Positions 18,453-27,034 of a DNA stretch of 64,000 bases are shown piece by piece. Location of the stretch: the NCBI RefSeq assembly GCF_040396155.1, contig NZ_JBEBOY010000014.1, positions 13,026 through 77,025 of the forward strand. Direction: 5' to 3'. A program made the translations under genes and the position numbers. Origin of the DNA: Tissierella praeacuta_A. Lineage in GTDB: Bacteria; Bacillota; Clostridia; Tissierellales; Tissierellaceae. The notes under the pieces are model-generated. The model did not search any database. It worked only from the letters and a program-made list of their open reading frames with translations, and was not told the DNA's origin. Within the stretch, counting starts at the first letter, position 1; the number at the start of each line of letters is the position of its first letter.

Positions 18453-18983
18453 ATGATAAAATCAATAAAAACTAATTTTGAAACAGTAGAAATGATGCTT
18501 TATATTTGGCAATCAGTTGCAGAAAGAGAAAAAATAGCAGAGTCCTTTATGATTGAAGTGGCAAATAAAGAAGAGATGAAATACTTATATGGTGAAGAGT
18601 TCAACGAAGAATCCGTAAGAAAAGTATTATCAGCAATATCAAATAGAGAGCTTTTAAGTGATTCAACAAAACAAGAAAGAAAGTTTTGGAACAATAATAT
18701 GTGGATGTTAGAAGACTTAGATAATATGAATAATATGGTTAAACCTGTAAAAACTTTAAATTTAGATGATGTAAAAGGAAAACTAAGTGGAGAAACAAAA
18801 TATGAAGATTTGGAAGTTATATTTATACCAGGTCATGAAGCAGAATATTATATAGATGATAATAAATTAGTAATTAATTTCTTTAGACTAATGGTGGATT
18901 TTATGGATGAAACTAAAGTAAATATATCAGGAAAACCACTTAAGGAATATGTAGAGGAAAAATTATCTGAAATGGTGAAATAA
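18453..18983 (+). CDS. Conserved hypothetical cytosolic protein
   Basis: It encodes 176 acidic residues with no signal peptide or membrane segment. The N-terminal half is helical and charged (FETVEMMLYIWQSVAEREKI). The C-terminal half carries a beta-rich stretch (YEDLEVIFIPGHEAEYYI). It lies 23 bp after the S1-domain gene and 23 bp before a YbjQ-family gene, so it is probably part of one small operon. I do not recognise the family. Confidence 0.7.
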   Translation: MIKSIKTNFETVEMMLYIWQSVAEREKIAESFMIEVANKEEMKYLYGEEFNEESVRKVLSAISNRELLSDSTKQERKFWNNNMWMLEDLDNMNNMVKPVKTLNLDDVKGKLSGETKYEDLEVIFIPGHEAEYYIDDNKLVINFFRLMVDFMDETKVNISGKPLKEYVEEKLSEMVK

Positions 18984-19006
18984 TAAATTTAGGAGGCATA
19001 AAAAAT

Positions 19007-19327
19007 ATGATAACCACTACAACACCAACTATTGAAGGAAAAAAGATAGTGGGATACAAGGGTATAGTTTTTGGAGAAGTAATAGCTGGAGTAGATTTCA
19101 TCAAGGATTTTGCTGCAAGTTTGACTAATTTCTTCGGTGGAAGGTCTGGAAGCTATGAAGGAGAACTTATACAAGCTCGTGAAGAGGCCATAAAAGAAAT
19201 GGAATCTAGGGCAAGAGAAATGGGAGCAAATGCAGTAGTGGGAGTAGATATTGACTATGAAGTATTAGGTCAAGGTGGAAATATGCTGATGGTAACTGCT
19301 ACAGGTACAGCAGTAGTTATAGAATAG
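19007..19327 (+). CDS. YbjQ/UPF0145 family heavy-metal-binding-domain protein
   Basis: This 106-residue protein matches the YbjQ family well: TTPTIEGKKIVGYKGIVFGE at the N-terminus, DFAASLTNFFGGRSGSYE, and AREMGANAVVGVDIDYEV. Members form pentameric barrels; the biological role is not well established. The RBS AGGAGG precedes ATG, and a strong hairpin terminator follows 4 bp after the stop. Confidence 0.93.
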   Translation: MITTTTPTIEGKKIVGYKGIVFGEVIAGVDFIKDFAASLTNFFGGRSGSYEGELIQAREEAIKEMESRAREMGANAVVGVDIDYEVLGQGGNMLMVTATGTAVVIE

Positions 19328-19330
19328 TTA

Positions 19331-19359
19331 TAAATACCCTTTTATTAAAAGGGTATTTA
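19331..19359 (+). terminator. Rho-independent terminator
   Basis: A 13-bp stem TAAATACCCTTTT / AAAAGGGTATTTA with a 3-nt loop follows the YbjQ-family gene. Confidence 0.85.
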
Positions 19360-19467
19360 TATTTTATAGGGGTATATACTATCTAAACATGAAACAGATT
19401 AATAATGATGTATTATTCTTTTATAATGTCTTAAATTTTGATAATTAAATAGAGAATGGAGGAAGTT

Positions 19468-20832
19468 ATGGGAATTAATGTAGGGGATGTAGTAAAAGGA
19501 AAAATAATTGACTTTACCCATGAAGGTAATGGAGTGTTAAAGATTAATAACTTTACTGTCTTTGTTACTGGGGGAGTAATTGGTGATGAAGTAACAGCAA
19601 GAATAGATAAAATTAAAAAGAACTTTGCCATAGGATCAGTAATCAATATCATTGAATCATCAAAAGATAGAATAGCATTAGATTTTAATATAACAGAGGC
19701 AAGGGGAGGAATACCCTTTGTTGAATATAAATATTCTAAACAGTTAGAATGGAAGAAAAATAAGGTGAAGATGGACCTTGAAAAAATAGGAGGATTAACC
19801 GATGTTGAAGTAAAAGACACTATTGGTATGGCTTACCCCTTTAGATATAGAAACCATGTACAAATACCAGTGGGAGAGGAAAATGGAAAAACTATAATAG
19901 GATTTTATGAAGTAAATAGCAATGATATAGTAGATATGGAAGGCAGTATCCTACAACCTGAGATTGGAGATAGGATAGTAAAAATAGTTAGATCATGGAT
20001 GAATAAATACGATATTAAATCTTATAATAAAAGAAATAAAAAAGGAATACTTCGTCATATAGGTATAAGAATTAATAGAGATAACAAAGCCATGGTAATA
20101 TTAGTTACTGGAAGTAATAGCTTACCTAAAGAAAAGGAATTGGTAGATATGTTAATTGAAGAAGATGTAATTAGCATTTACCAAAATATCAATAAATTAA
20201 ACTCATCAATTACATATGGAAAAGAGTATAGGAAGCTTTATGGAGAAGATAGACTTTTAGATTATATAGGAGATTATAAATTTTATCTATCCCCTAATTC
20301 CTTCTTTCAAGTAAATAGAACTCAAGCTGAAGTTTTATATAATAAAGCAATTGAATATTTGAATCCAGATAAAAATGATATCATCTATGATTTATACTGC
20401 GGAATAGGAACTATTTCACTATATATTGCCTCCAATGCTGAGAAAGTATATGGTATAGAAATAGTAAAAGAAGCCATAGAAGATGCTAAAGAAAATGCAA
20501 TACTTAATAATATAAAAAATGCAGAATTTATAGCAGGCAAAGCAGAAGAAGTATTCCCTAAATTAATGAAAAAAGGAATCAAAGGAAATAAAATTGTACT
20601 AGACCCACCAAGAAAGGGCTGTGAAAAAGAGGTAATAGAGGCAATAGTAAAGATGTCACCAGAAAGAGTAGTATATGTATCCTGCAACTCTACTACTATG
20701 GCAAGAGATGTGAAATATTTAGTGGAGAATGGATATAAGGTGGAAGAAGTGCAGCCAGTGGATATGTTTCCGCAGACGGCGCACGTTGAGAGTATAATTC
20801 TGATGACGTATTGTGGTTCGAAGGAGAAATAA
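19468..20832 (+). CDS. rlmD: 23S rRNA (uracil-C5)-methyltransferase, RlmD/RumA type
   Basis: This SAM-dependent m5U methyltransferase acts on 23S rRNA. An N-terminal TRAM domain is followed by the Rossmann part (IIYDLYCGIGTISLYIA). Catalytic motifs are LDPPRKGCEKEV (near residue 379) and VSCNSTTMARD. The frame is open from an ATG at 19456, but GGAGG at 19458-19462 fits the ATG at 19468. The last 60 bp are distinctly richer in GC than the gene (CCGCAGACGGCGCACGTTGAG). This suggests the 3' end was supplied by the ICE on integration. Confidence 0.9.
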   Translation: MGINVGDVVKGKIIDFTHEGNGVLKINNFTVFVTGGVIGDEVTARIDKIKKNFAIGSVINIIESSKDRIALDFNITEARGGIPFVEYKYSKQLEWKKNKVKMDLEKIGGLTDVEVKDTIGMAYPFRYRNHVQIPVGEENGKTIIGFYEVNSNDIVDMEGSILQPEIGDRIVKIVRSWMNKYDIKSYNKRNKKGILRHIGIRINRDNKAMVILVTGSNSLPKEKELVDMLIEEDVISIYQNINKLNSSITYGKEYRKLYGEDRLLDYIGDYKFYLSPNSFFQVNRTQAEVLYNKAIEYLNPDKNDIIYDLYCGIGTISLYIASNAEKVYGIEIVKEAIEDAKENAILNNIKNAEFIAGKAEEVFPKLMKKGIKGNKIVLDPPRKGCEKEVIEAIVKMSPERVVYVSCNSTTMARDVKYLVENGYKVEEVQPVDMFPQTAHVESIILMTYCGSKEK

Positions 20833-20872
20833 TAGGAACTAACCACAATATATAGTGGTTTGAGGGCGAAAT
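20813..20872. repeat. Imperfect 18-bp direct repeat at the ICE boundary
   Basis: GTGGTTCGAAGGAGAAAT (20813-20830, overlapping the rlmD stop) recurs as GTGGTTTGAGGGCGAAAT (20855-20872), 15 of 18 identical. Between them AACCAC (20841-20846) can pair with GTGGTT (20855-20860). It lies where the composition changes and may include recombinase or attachment sequences. No integrase is in the window to confirm this. Confidence 0.4.
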
Positions 20873-20874
20873 TT

Positions 20875-20912
20875 GGGTCGAAATCCGGTGGAAAAACACC
20901 GTTTTTTGACCC
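20875..20912 (+). terminator. GC-rich hairpin after rlmD
   Basis: Outer GGGTC/GACCC (20875-20879, 20908-20912) and inner CGGTG/CACCG (20886-20890, 20897-20901) pair around GAAAAA. The T-run lies inside the right arm, so a role as terminator of rlmD or as an end structure of the ICE are both possible. Confidence 0.5.
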
Positions 20913-21051
20913 TTAAAAATAGGGTGAAATATAGATGACATAGACTGATCCTGATAATAATCATGGAATTTTTGCAATAAATTATTCTAAATCGAATAAG
21001 TAGATGAGATAAGATCTATATTTTAATATAGCGTAAAGGGGTGATTTTATA

Positions 21052-21948
21052 ATGAGTTATTTTGATAAATTATATAATGATTATAGATTTATACTACAAG
21101 ATAAAACTAATTCTAAATGCTTATTTTTAGGCTGTGATGAGAAAGCGATTAACTCTCATATTATATCAAAAAAGATATTTAAAAAGATATCAAAGGATGG
21201 ACATGTGTATTGGCTTTTTAAAGGTAAGGAAAAGCATAGTATAAATTATACATATACTTTTCCAGCTTTTTGTAAGGAACATGATCAATCGTTATTCAGG
21301 AAAATTGACAGAGAAGATTATAAAATAGGAAATACTGAGCAACAATTTCTATATTTTTACAGGAGTTATGCTGGTGAATTAGTGAAACAAATGAATAAAC
21401 TCAAGGCAATAGAAGAAAGAGATTATTTTACTGATGGGAAAAATATAACTATGTTTAAGAATCCACCTCAAAACTTAAAAAACCAATATGTACTTTTAAA
21501 AGAAAAATTTGATTATTTATCTAATTTATTAAGTAGTGGGAGTTTTGATAAAATAGAAAACTTTGTTTTTACACTTGATAAGCCATATCCAATATGTGTA
21601 GGTCAATACTTAAATATAGATAGTGATTTTTATGGAAAACCAATAAAAAAATTAGATACTGGGATAAGTGTAGTAATTTTTCCTCAAGAAGATATAACAT
21701 ATGTAATTATTAGCTGGTTTAAAGAAGATACTATTAATTTTAGTTTTATTTCAAAAACCTTTTCTGAACTCAATCAGGAAGATAAAAGAATTCTTTTATC
21801 AATGTTAGTTTTAGGGGGATGTGAGAATATTGCATTTAGTATTGATTATTGGAATAACATTGATGACAAATTTAAGATAAAACTCAAGAAGTTATATTAT
21901 TCACCAGGAATTGAAGAAGAAATAAATATATTTATTGATAATGAGTAA
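21052..21948 (+). CDS. Hypothetical protein with HNH-like Cys/His cluster
   Basis: It encodes 298 residues. The N-terminal 75 residues carry a zinc-finger/HNH-like arrangement: CLFLGCDEKAINSHIISK, then FCKEHDQSLF, that is C-x4-C, Ser-His, and C-x2-H-D. Such C..C..SH..C..HD patterns occur in putative nucleases and zinc-stabilised domains. The remainder is mixed alpha/beta with no motif I recognise. It is the first gene after the ICE boundary, set apart from the main operon by about 200 bp, a typical cargo or defence position. Confidence 0.7.
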   Translation: MSYFDKLYNDYRFILQDKTNSKCLFLGCDEKAINSHIISKKIFKKISKDGHVYWLFKGKEKHSINYTYTFPAFCKEHDQSLFRKIDREDYKIGNTEQQFLYFYRSYAGELVKQMNKLKAIEERDYFTDGKNITMFKNPPQNLKNQYVLLKEKFDYLSNLLSSGSFDKIENFVFTLDKPYPICVGQYLNIDSDFYGKPIKKLDTGISVVIFPQEDITYVIISWFKEDTINFSFISKTFSELNQEDKRILLSMLVLGGCENIAFSIDYWNNIDDKFKIKLKKLYYSPGIEEEINIFIDNE

Positions 21949-22072
21949 TAGCAGTAATAAAAATGGCTGTGTGATATTAAAAAATTACAGCTTATAAAAG
22001 TTTATACTAATTAAATTTATCTTATTTTATAAAAGTACTTATAAATTAAAACTAAATATAGAAACCCAAAGA

Positions 22073-22117
22073 GGCGAAGTCACGATCAACTTATGATCGA
22101 TAGGCTTCGTCTTTTTT
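22073..22117 (+). terminator. Leader hairpin with T-run upstream of the ICE operon
   Basis: GGCGAAGTC (22073-22081) pairs with GGCTTCGTC (22103-22111) with two G-U pairs, enclosing a GATCA/TGATC stem; a T-run follows at 22111-22117. It ends about 30 bp before the first operon gene, so it is a candidate attenuator. Confidence 0.75.
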
Positions 22118-22148
22118 ATTTTAAAATAAAAAGAAAGGACTGAGAACA

Positions 22149-22838
22149 ATGTCAAAGCTATTTATGCAAGGTACATCATTGGAGGGAATAGAACAGTTAA
22201 TGCTTATGGTGCCAAATTTTCAGCCAAGGAGAAGCGGTATAGTAATTAACAACTATTTTAATTGGGAAGGAGGTGTTAAAGACTGTAATTGCAATGTGAT
22301 TAATGTTAGGAAGAGATGTGCTACTTGTGGAGATATTTCTTTTGATCCAAAATTAAATATATATGAAATGGAATATAAAGATTTAGTGAAATACTGCTTT
22401 GGAAAAATTAAAAATCATTCATTCAAAGATAGGTTGAGACTTCTTACAAGCAACTTTAGAGGAGAGATATTTTTAAATCCTAAGCATAAAGAAAGATTCT
22501 ATCGTGTGATTTACGAACAAGACCTAGACATCTATGATATATCTCCAAGATACATTGCAGTCATATTTCTCCTGACTTCTGATGAAATACTATGGAATCT
22601 CACAGAACATACAGTAAAACCAGATGGATTTGATTTTAATAAGGCTCATCTTAAACAGATTAGTACAGATGGCTATGCCATATATCAAATGGCAAAAACC
22701 ATATGGACAGGAAAAGAAAGTATTGAGATCAGTGAAATAGCTGATGCGGATTTAATTGATGACAAGGCTTTTAAAGCAATTATTAATACATCACTAATTA
22801 CAAGATATGGTACAGATATATTTTTAATTACAAAATAG
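22149..22838 (+). CDS. DUF6075-like ICE protein
   Basis: It encodes 229 residues. Residues 100-229 resemble DUF6075, which I know from clostridial ICEs: NPKHKERFYRVIYEQDLDIY, a middle segment ILWNLTEHTV, and a closing region with AIYQMAKTIWTGKE. The N-terminal part includes cysteines (CNCNVINVRKRCATCGDI) that could bind zinc. The RBS AAAGGAC precedes ATG. It is the first gene of the long rightward series, right after the leader hairpin. The molecular function is unknown. Confidence 0.75.
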   Translation: MSKLFMQGTSLEGIEQLMLMVPNFQPRRSGIVINNYFNWEGGVKDCNCNVINVRKRCATCGDISFDPKLNIYEMEYKDLVKYCFGKIKNHSFKDRLRLLTSNFRGEIFLNPKHKERFYRVIYEQDLDIYDISPRYIAVIFLLTSDEILWNLTEHTVKPDGFDFNKAHLKQISTDGYAIYQMAKTIWTGKESIEISEIADADLIDDKAFKAIINTSLITRYGTDIFLITK

Positions 22839-22854
22839 ATTGGAGGGATAAAGA

Positions 22855-24051
22855 ATGAACATTACAATCAGAGGATTAGATAATTCAAATAAAAAGATTA
22901 GGGATATATGGCTTCCTATGGAAGAAAAACATTTACAGGAAATGTGCAATGACCTTGGAATAGAGATGACAACGGAAGCCAACTGTTATATAGAAAACAG
23001 TATAGATAGTAATTTTCAAAAGATATTTAATAATCAATACTGCAATATAGATGAACTAAATTATTTGGCGAAAAGATTGGATGGATTTAGTGCAAATGAA
23101 ACAAAGAGGTTCTATGCTGCTGCTCATACAGAAAACCCTGAGACAATAGCAGAATTAATAAATTTAAGTTTTAATATACACTGCTATAGTTTAATCACTG
23201 ACTTCAGTGATTTGCATAGGGTAGGTAAAGATTTATACCTGAGCGAAAAACAGGCAGTGGCATCAAGAGAACTAGATGAACTTGACGGTGAATCTTATGC
23301 TATGAATGTAATAAAAGATAATTCTAGTCCTATAATCACACCCTATGGAGTCCTATATAAAAACAGCAATGCACCTGAGCAAGTATATAATAGCAAGCAG
23401 TTTCCCCCATATCAATGGAAAGAAACAATAACCACAGTACAGCTGACTTCAAAAGGAGAAAATGAATACATCTATCTTCCTTGTTCCGATATTGAAATTG
23501 AAAAGGCACTAATGAGATTAGAAACACCTTACTTACATGACTGTGAAATCGCAATTGATAACCATAGCTTTCATGATAGGATACTAAATATTGTTTTTGC
23601 TGATACAATACCAGTAATTAAGGTAGATTCATTAAATAATATAGCAAAGTGCTACAGGGAAATGGGGAATCATGATATATGGTGGTTTGAAAAGCTGATA
23701 GATTATGCTAAGCCTCGAACCATTGATGAAGTCCTTGCACTTGCAGATTCGATGCATGAATTTGAACTCTTTGATGGCATTAAAGATATTGAAAGCTATG
23801 GAAGATATATGATTTGTGAGTCAGGACGTTTTGAATATGATCCAAATCTTGAAGAATATATTGATTTTAAAAGATACGGAAGAGAGAAAATGGCACAGGA
23901 AGATGGAGCATTTTCAAATGAGGGATATATCATCTATCATGGATATAATCAAAAACTTGCCAATTTATTATTTGAAAATCTCGGTATAATGATTCCTGAA
24001 GAAATTGGAATAAATCAAAACCAAATAATGGGAGGGATAAAATTTGAATAA
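22855..24051 (+). CDS. ArdA-like antirestriction protein
   Basis: It encodes 398 acidic residues in an ArdA-type layout. The central part has ELNYLAKRLDGFSANETKRF with HTENPETIAELINL, and the C-terminal part has DIESYGRYMICESG and GREKMAQEDG. ArdA proteins mimic DNA and block type I restriction enzymes, protecting an incoming element. The RBS is TTGGAGGG. The stop overlaps the TTG start of the next gene, so the two are translationally coupled. Confidence 0.8.
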   Translation: MNITIRGLDNSNKKIRDIWLPMEEKHLQEMCNDLGIEMTTEANCYIENSIDSNFQKIFNNQYCNIDELNYLAKRLDGFSANETKRFYAAAHTENPETIAELINLSFNIHCYSLITDFSDLHRVGKDLYLSEKQAVASRELDELDGESYAMNVIKDNSSPIITPYGVLYKNSNAPEQVYNSKQFPPYQWKETITTVQLTSKGENEYIYLPCSDIEIEKALMRLETPYLHDCEIAIDNHSFHDRILNIVFADTIPVIKVDSLNNIAKCYREMGNHDIWWFEKLIDYAKPRTIDEVLALADSMHEFELFDGIKDIESYGRYMICESGRFEYDPNLEEYIDFKRYGREKMAQEDGAFSNEGYIIYHGYNQKLANLLFENLGIMIPEEIGINQNQIMGGIKFE

Positions 24052-24337
24052 CAGAAATCAAGTGGAGAGAATTAAAAAGATGTATCCTGCAGGAACAAGA
24101 ATAGAATTACTTTCAACCATGGATGATCAGCAGGGAGTTGAGAAAGGCACTAAAGGAACAGTAATTTCTGTAGATGATATTGGAACTGTACACATGAAAT
24201 GGGATAATGGAAGAGGCCTTGGTCTTATTCCCGGAGAAGATAATTTTAAAGTGTTATCCCGTCCGCAAGAAGAAATCAAAGAATCAGAGGAACATTCCAA
24301 AGAACAGTCGCAAGGTATGGGAGGTATAAGTTTATGA
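24044..24337 (+). CDS. DUF4314 domain protein
   Basis: It encodes 97 residues; the core YPAGTRIELLSTMDD.. GTKGTVISVDDIGTVHMKWDN matches the DUF4314 SH3-like domain found next to ArdA in ICEs. It starts at TTG with GGGAGGG well placed and overlaps the upstream ArdA gene by 8 bp and the downstream gene by 4 bp. The C-terminal tail (PQEEIKESEEHSKEQSQGMG) is acidic and disordered. The role is unknown. Confidence 0.85.
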   Translation: MNNRNQVERIKKMYPAGTRIELLSTMDDQQGVEKGTKGTVISVDDIGTVHMKWDNGRGLGLIPGEDNFKVLSRPQEEIKESEEHSKEQSQGMGGISL

Positions 24338-25353
24338 GAGATTTAAACTATATGTGGAAAAGGCTTGAAGGAACAGAAGAAGAAAAAGCGTATCTGGATA
24401 AACGACTTAATGAAATGTCAGTCAAAGAACAATATGTTTTAGAAGGCGCTATTCAAATAATTGGAATATACGATGCATCAGATTTAATCAATCTTACAGA
24501 GCAGTTAAGCAGTTTTGATTTTTATTATAGAGCCGCAGACGAAAAATCCCTTGGAGAATATGTAGCAAGACATAAGGAAGATGCTTCTGATGAGGTGCTT
24601 CCATTTATAAATACAGAAAAGCTTGGCACAGAATACCACGAAGACTTTGAAGGTGCATTTACAGACAAGGGATATACTATTGAAAGAAACACTATCAAAC
24701 AAATTTATGACGGTTCAAACTTAGATAAGCTGACTGGAGATGATTGGACTATAAAAATTAAAGTTGGAAGTAAAAAGTACCCAGAAGGCTTATGGATAAA
24801 CCTGCCTGACTACGGATCTTTTAGTTTAGAACCTGATGAGCTGGATATTGCATTAGATGTACTTGGTATAGATAAGTGGGATGAAGGTTATTTATTAGAT
24901 GCAAAGTGTATATTCCCAAATATTACAGAATTGAAAGATCAGTATGACACCATAGAAGAATTAATTGATAATGGCAATAATTTAGGCTATGTTTGTGATG
25001 AACAAGATCAAGGGAAGGATTTTTTTATGGAGCATTTAGAATCAGCCATGGAAATTGAAGGCTGTACAAGACTTGACTTTGCCTTGGATATTTCTCAAAA
25101 TTTGGATTGCTATGACTTTATACCAAAGGGTGCTGATTTTGAAAAGTATGGAAGGATTATGGCAGAGAAATGTGGAATCGTAAAACCAGATTCAATACTG
25201 GGAGAAAATTTTGACTATGAAAAATATGCCAAGGTAACTATAGAAAAAGAAGAGCTGGAGCCTTGCAAATATGGGTTTATTAAAAGAAATGAAGAGAAGT
25301 TCTATTATGAATTCAGCAAAGAATCAGACAGTATAGAAATATCCATGGAATAG
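24334..25353 (+). CDS. Second ArdA-like antirestriction protein
   Basis: It encodes 339 strongly acidic residues. The N-terminal 70 residues (MSVKEQYVLEGAIQI, NLTEQLSSFDFYY) resemble the central ArdA region of the upstream gene. The C-terminal half has GADFEKYGRIMAEKCG and FDYEKYAKVTIEKE, similar to the GRYM../GREKM pair of that gene. It is probably a DNA-mimic antirestriction paralogue. It overlaps DUF4314 by 4 bp (ATGA). Confidence 0.72.
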   Translation: MRDLNYMWKRLEGTEEEKAYLDKRLNEMSVKEQYVLEGAIQIIGIYDASDLINLTEQLSSFDFYYRAADEKSLGEYVARHKEDASDEVLPFINTEKLGTEYHEDFEGAFTDKGYTIERNTIKQIYDGSNLDKLTGDDWTIKIKVGSKKYPEGLWINLPDYGSFSLEPDELDIALDVLGIDKWDEGYLLDAKCIFPNITELKDQYDTIEELIDNGNNLGYVCDEQDQGKDFFMEHLESAMEIEGCTRLDFALDISQNLDCYDFIPKGADFEKYGRIMAEKCGIVKPDSILGENFDYEKYAKVTIEKEELEPCKYGFIKRNEEKFYYEFSKESDSIEISME

Positions 25354-25418
25354 CAAATCTTTTAATAGATATATTAAGTAACTTGTGATATATTGTGGTG
25401 CTTGAAGGAGGTGGCATC

Positions 25419-25706
25419 ATGGATGATATCGCTAAAATATTGGAAAATGCAGTAACTGAGAGACTGGAAATAGCATATTTTGAATTGATTAAGGAAAATG
25501 AGGAAGTAAAGCAAGGAGTTGAAGCAGTAAAGGAATTGAGTATAAAGCTACATGAAAATATCAATATTCCAAAAGAAGTAAGGAGGCAGATTGAAGATTA
25601 TAAAGACATATCCGACTTTGTAGAAAGGGAGATGCAAAAGTTCATTTATGTAGAAGGAATAAAAGATGGCATTAAGCTGTTAAGAGAACTTGGTGTACTA
25701 AAGTAG
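25419..25706 (+). CDS. Small helical hypothetical protein
   Basis: It encodes 95 mostly helical, charged residues (KILENAVTERLEIAYFELIK, ..QKFIYVEGIKDGIKLL). The frame is open from GTG at 25395, but GGAGGTG fits the ATG at 25419. I recognise no domain; short helical proteins of this type are common in Tn1549-like ICEs. It ends at a hairpin terminator. Confidence 0.72.
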   Translation: MDDIAKILENAVTERLEIAYFELIKENEEVKQGVEAVKELSIKLHENINIPKEVRRQIEDYKDISDFVEREMQKFIYVEGIKDGIKLLRELGVLK

Positions 25707-25730
25707 CGCGGAAGATATCCGTGTTTTTTT
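25707..25730 (+). terminator. Short terminator
   Basis: CGCGGA (25707-25712) pairs with TCCGTG (25718-25723) with one G-U pair, followed by seven T. Confidence 0.75.
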
Positions 25731-25746
25731 ATACCCAAAAATAGAG

Positions 25747-25794
25747 AGGCCGATTGTTAGCTGTAAATTACAGCATAGCAATCGGCCTTTTTTT
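25747..25794 (+). terminator. Strong intrinsic terminator inside the ICE gene series
   Basis: AGGCCGATTG (25747-25756) pairs perfectly with CAATCGGCCT (25779-25788), with an inner GCTGTAA/TTACAGC stem and a long T-run. It lies between two co-oriented genes, so downstream genes need readthrough or their own promoter. Confidence 0.9.
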
Positions 25795-25831
25795 GCCTAA
25801 AAACATGGTAGATGGAAAAGGAGGCAGGGAG

Positions 25832-26170
25832 GTGGAACATAAATTTTTAATCTATATAAAAGAGTATCATACAGGAAAACAAAAGGCTGTATCCAGTGCA
25901 TATCTTCAAAATAGATTTTGCATCAGTTCAAGAACTGTAAGGATGCTGGTAAATCAGTTAAGAAATGATGGCAGTCCTATATGCAGCGGTGACAAAGGGT
26001 ATTATTATGCAGCTGATAGAGAAGAACTTATTGCAAGCATCAGACAGATCTCAAGTCGAATTAGAGAGATATCGAAAGCAAGAATAGGGCTTGTCAAAGC
26101 ATTGGAACATTTTCCAGATGATAACGGACATCTGAGATTGGATCTTGATAATGAAGAAGAAAAGAGGTGA
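25832..26170 (+). CDS. Winged helix-turn-helix DNA-binding protein
   Basis: It encodes 112 residues: an HTH region SAYLQNRFCISSRTVRMLVN followed by a wing ICSGDKGYYYAADREEL and a helical tail. It resembles the HTH-11 type regulators in clostridial ICEs. The frame is open from 25754 inside the upstream terminator, but AAAGGAGG at 25817-25824 fits the GTG at 25832. It is probably a regulator of the element or of the following methyltransferase; there is no direct evidence of targets. Confidence 0.78.
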   Translation: MEHKFLIYIKEYHTGKQKAVSSAYLQNRFCISSRTVRMLVNQLRNDGSPICSGDKGYYYAADREELIASIRQISSRIREISKARIGLVKALEHFPDDNGHLRLDLDNEEEKR

Positions 26171-26188
26171 TGAAATATTAATAGTTTT

Positions 26189-27016
26189 ATGAGTTGGATA
26201 GGAGGGAAAAAGGCTTTAAGAGAATTGATAGTATCTGTATTTCCTCTTTATTATGAAAGATATATAGAAGTGTTTGGAGGCGGTGGCTGGGTACTATTTC
26301 ATAAACCACCTGGTAATGATTTTGAAGTTTATAACGATTTTAACGGACTCTTGACCAATCTCTATCGATGTGTAAGAGAGAAACCAAATGAGTTAATTGA
26401 GGCACTGCATTTTGTACTAAATTCTAGGGAGGATTTTGACATAGTAAAGGATGCACTCTCAAGGGAAAGTATAGAAAGTGAAGTAATAAAAGCAGCATAC
26501 TTTTATCAGCTTATTCGATATAGCTATGCATCAGGACTTACCAGTTTCGGCAGCCAGCCCCATGATATGTGGAGCAACTTCCCTTTAATTGAACAGGCAC
26601 ATAGAAGACTCAGCAAAGTTGTAATTGAAAATAAGGATTTTGAAAAGCTGATAAGGCAATATGATCGCCCTATCAGCTTTTTTTATTTAGACCCGCCATA
26701 TTATGAAACCGAAAAATATTATAAAAATGTAGGAGAAGGTGGATTCCAAGAAAAGGATCATATAAGACTTAGGGATACTTTAATGAATATAGAGGGAAAG
26801 TTCTTACTCTCTTACAATGATTGTGACTTTATAAGGGAATTATACGATGCACCTAATATTCAGATTGAAAGCTTTACCCGTATTAACAACATTAAACAGC
26901 GATATGATAACGGGGCTCAGTTCCCAGAAATACTTGTAGCAAATTATGATATGCAGGAAAGGAAGGAAAATAATCCTTCACAAATAAACTTATTTGAAAT
27001 AGAAAATGGACTTTAA
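26189..27016 (+). CDS. DNA adenine-N6 methyltransferase (D12 class, Dam-like)
   Basis: It transfers a methyl group from SAM to adenine in DNA. The SAM motif FGGGGWVLFHK (near residue 28) and the catalytic DPPYYETEKYY (near residue 168) are intact, at 275 residues. No partner nuclease lies beside it, so it probably protects the element from restriction. The AUG at 26189 lacks an RBS; AAGAGGTGA lies at 26162-26170 and the frame extends to an ATT at 26177, which would give INSFMSW. That fits related proteins beginning M-N-S-F, as I recall them. A terminator-like hairpin lies just before the DPPYY codons. Confidence 0.88.
   Translation: MSWIGGKKALRELIVSVFPLYYERYIEVFGGGGWVLFHKPPGNDFEVYNDFNGLLTNLYRCVREKPNELIEALHFVLNSREDFDIVKDALSRESIESEVIKAAYFYQLIRYSYASGLTSFGSQPHDMWSNFPLIEQAHRRLSKVVIENKDFEKLIRQYDRPISFFYLDPPYYETEKYYKNVGEGGFQEKDHIRLRDTLMNIEGKFLLSYNDCDFIRELYDAPNIQIESFTRINNIKQRYDNGAQFPEILVANYDMQERKENNPSQINLFEIENGL
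26643..26684 (+). terminator. Intragenic terminator-like hairpin in the methyltransferase gene
   Basis: AAAAGCTGATA (26643-26653) pairs perfectly with TATCAGCTTTT (26671-26681), with GGC/GCC inside, then a T-run 26678-26684. It is coding sequence, yet has a canonical terminator shape. Confidence 0.65.
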
Positions 27017-27034
27017 AAACAAGGAGGAATCTAT

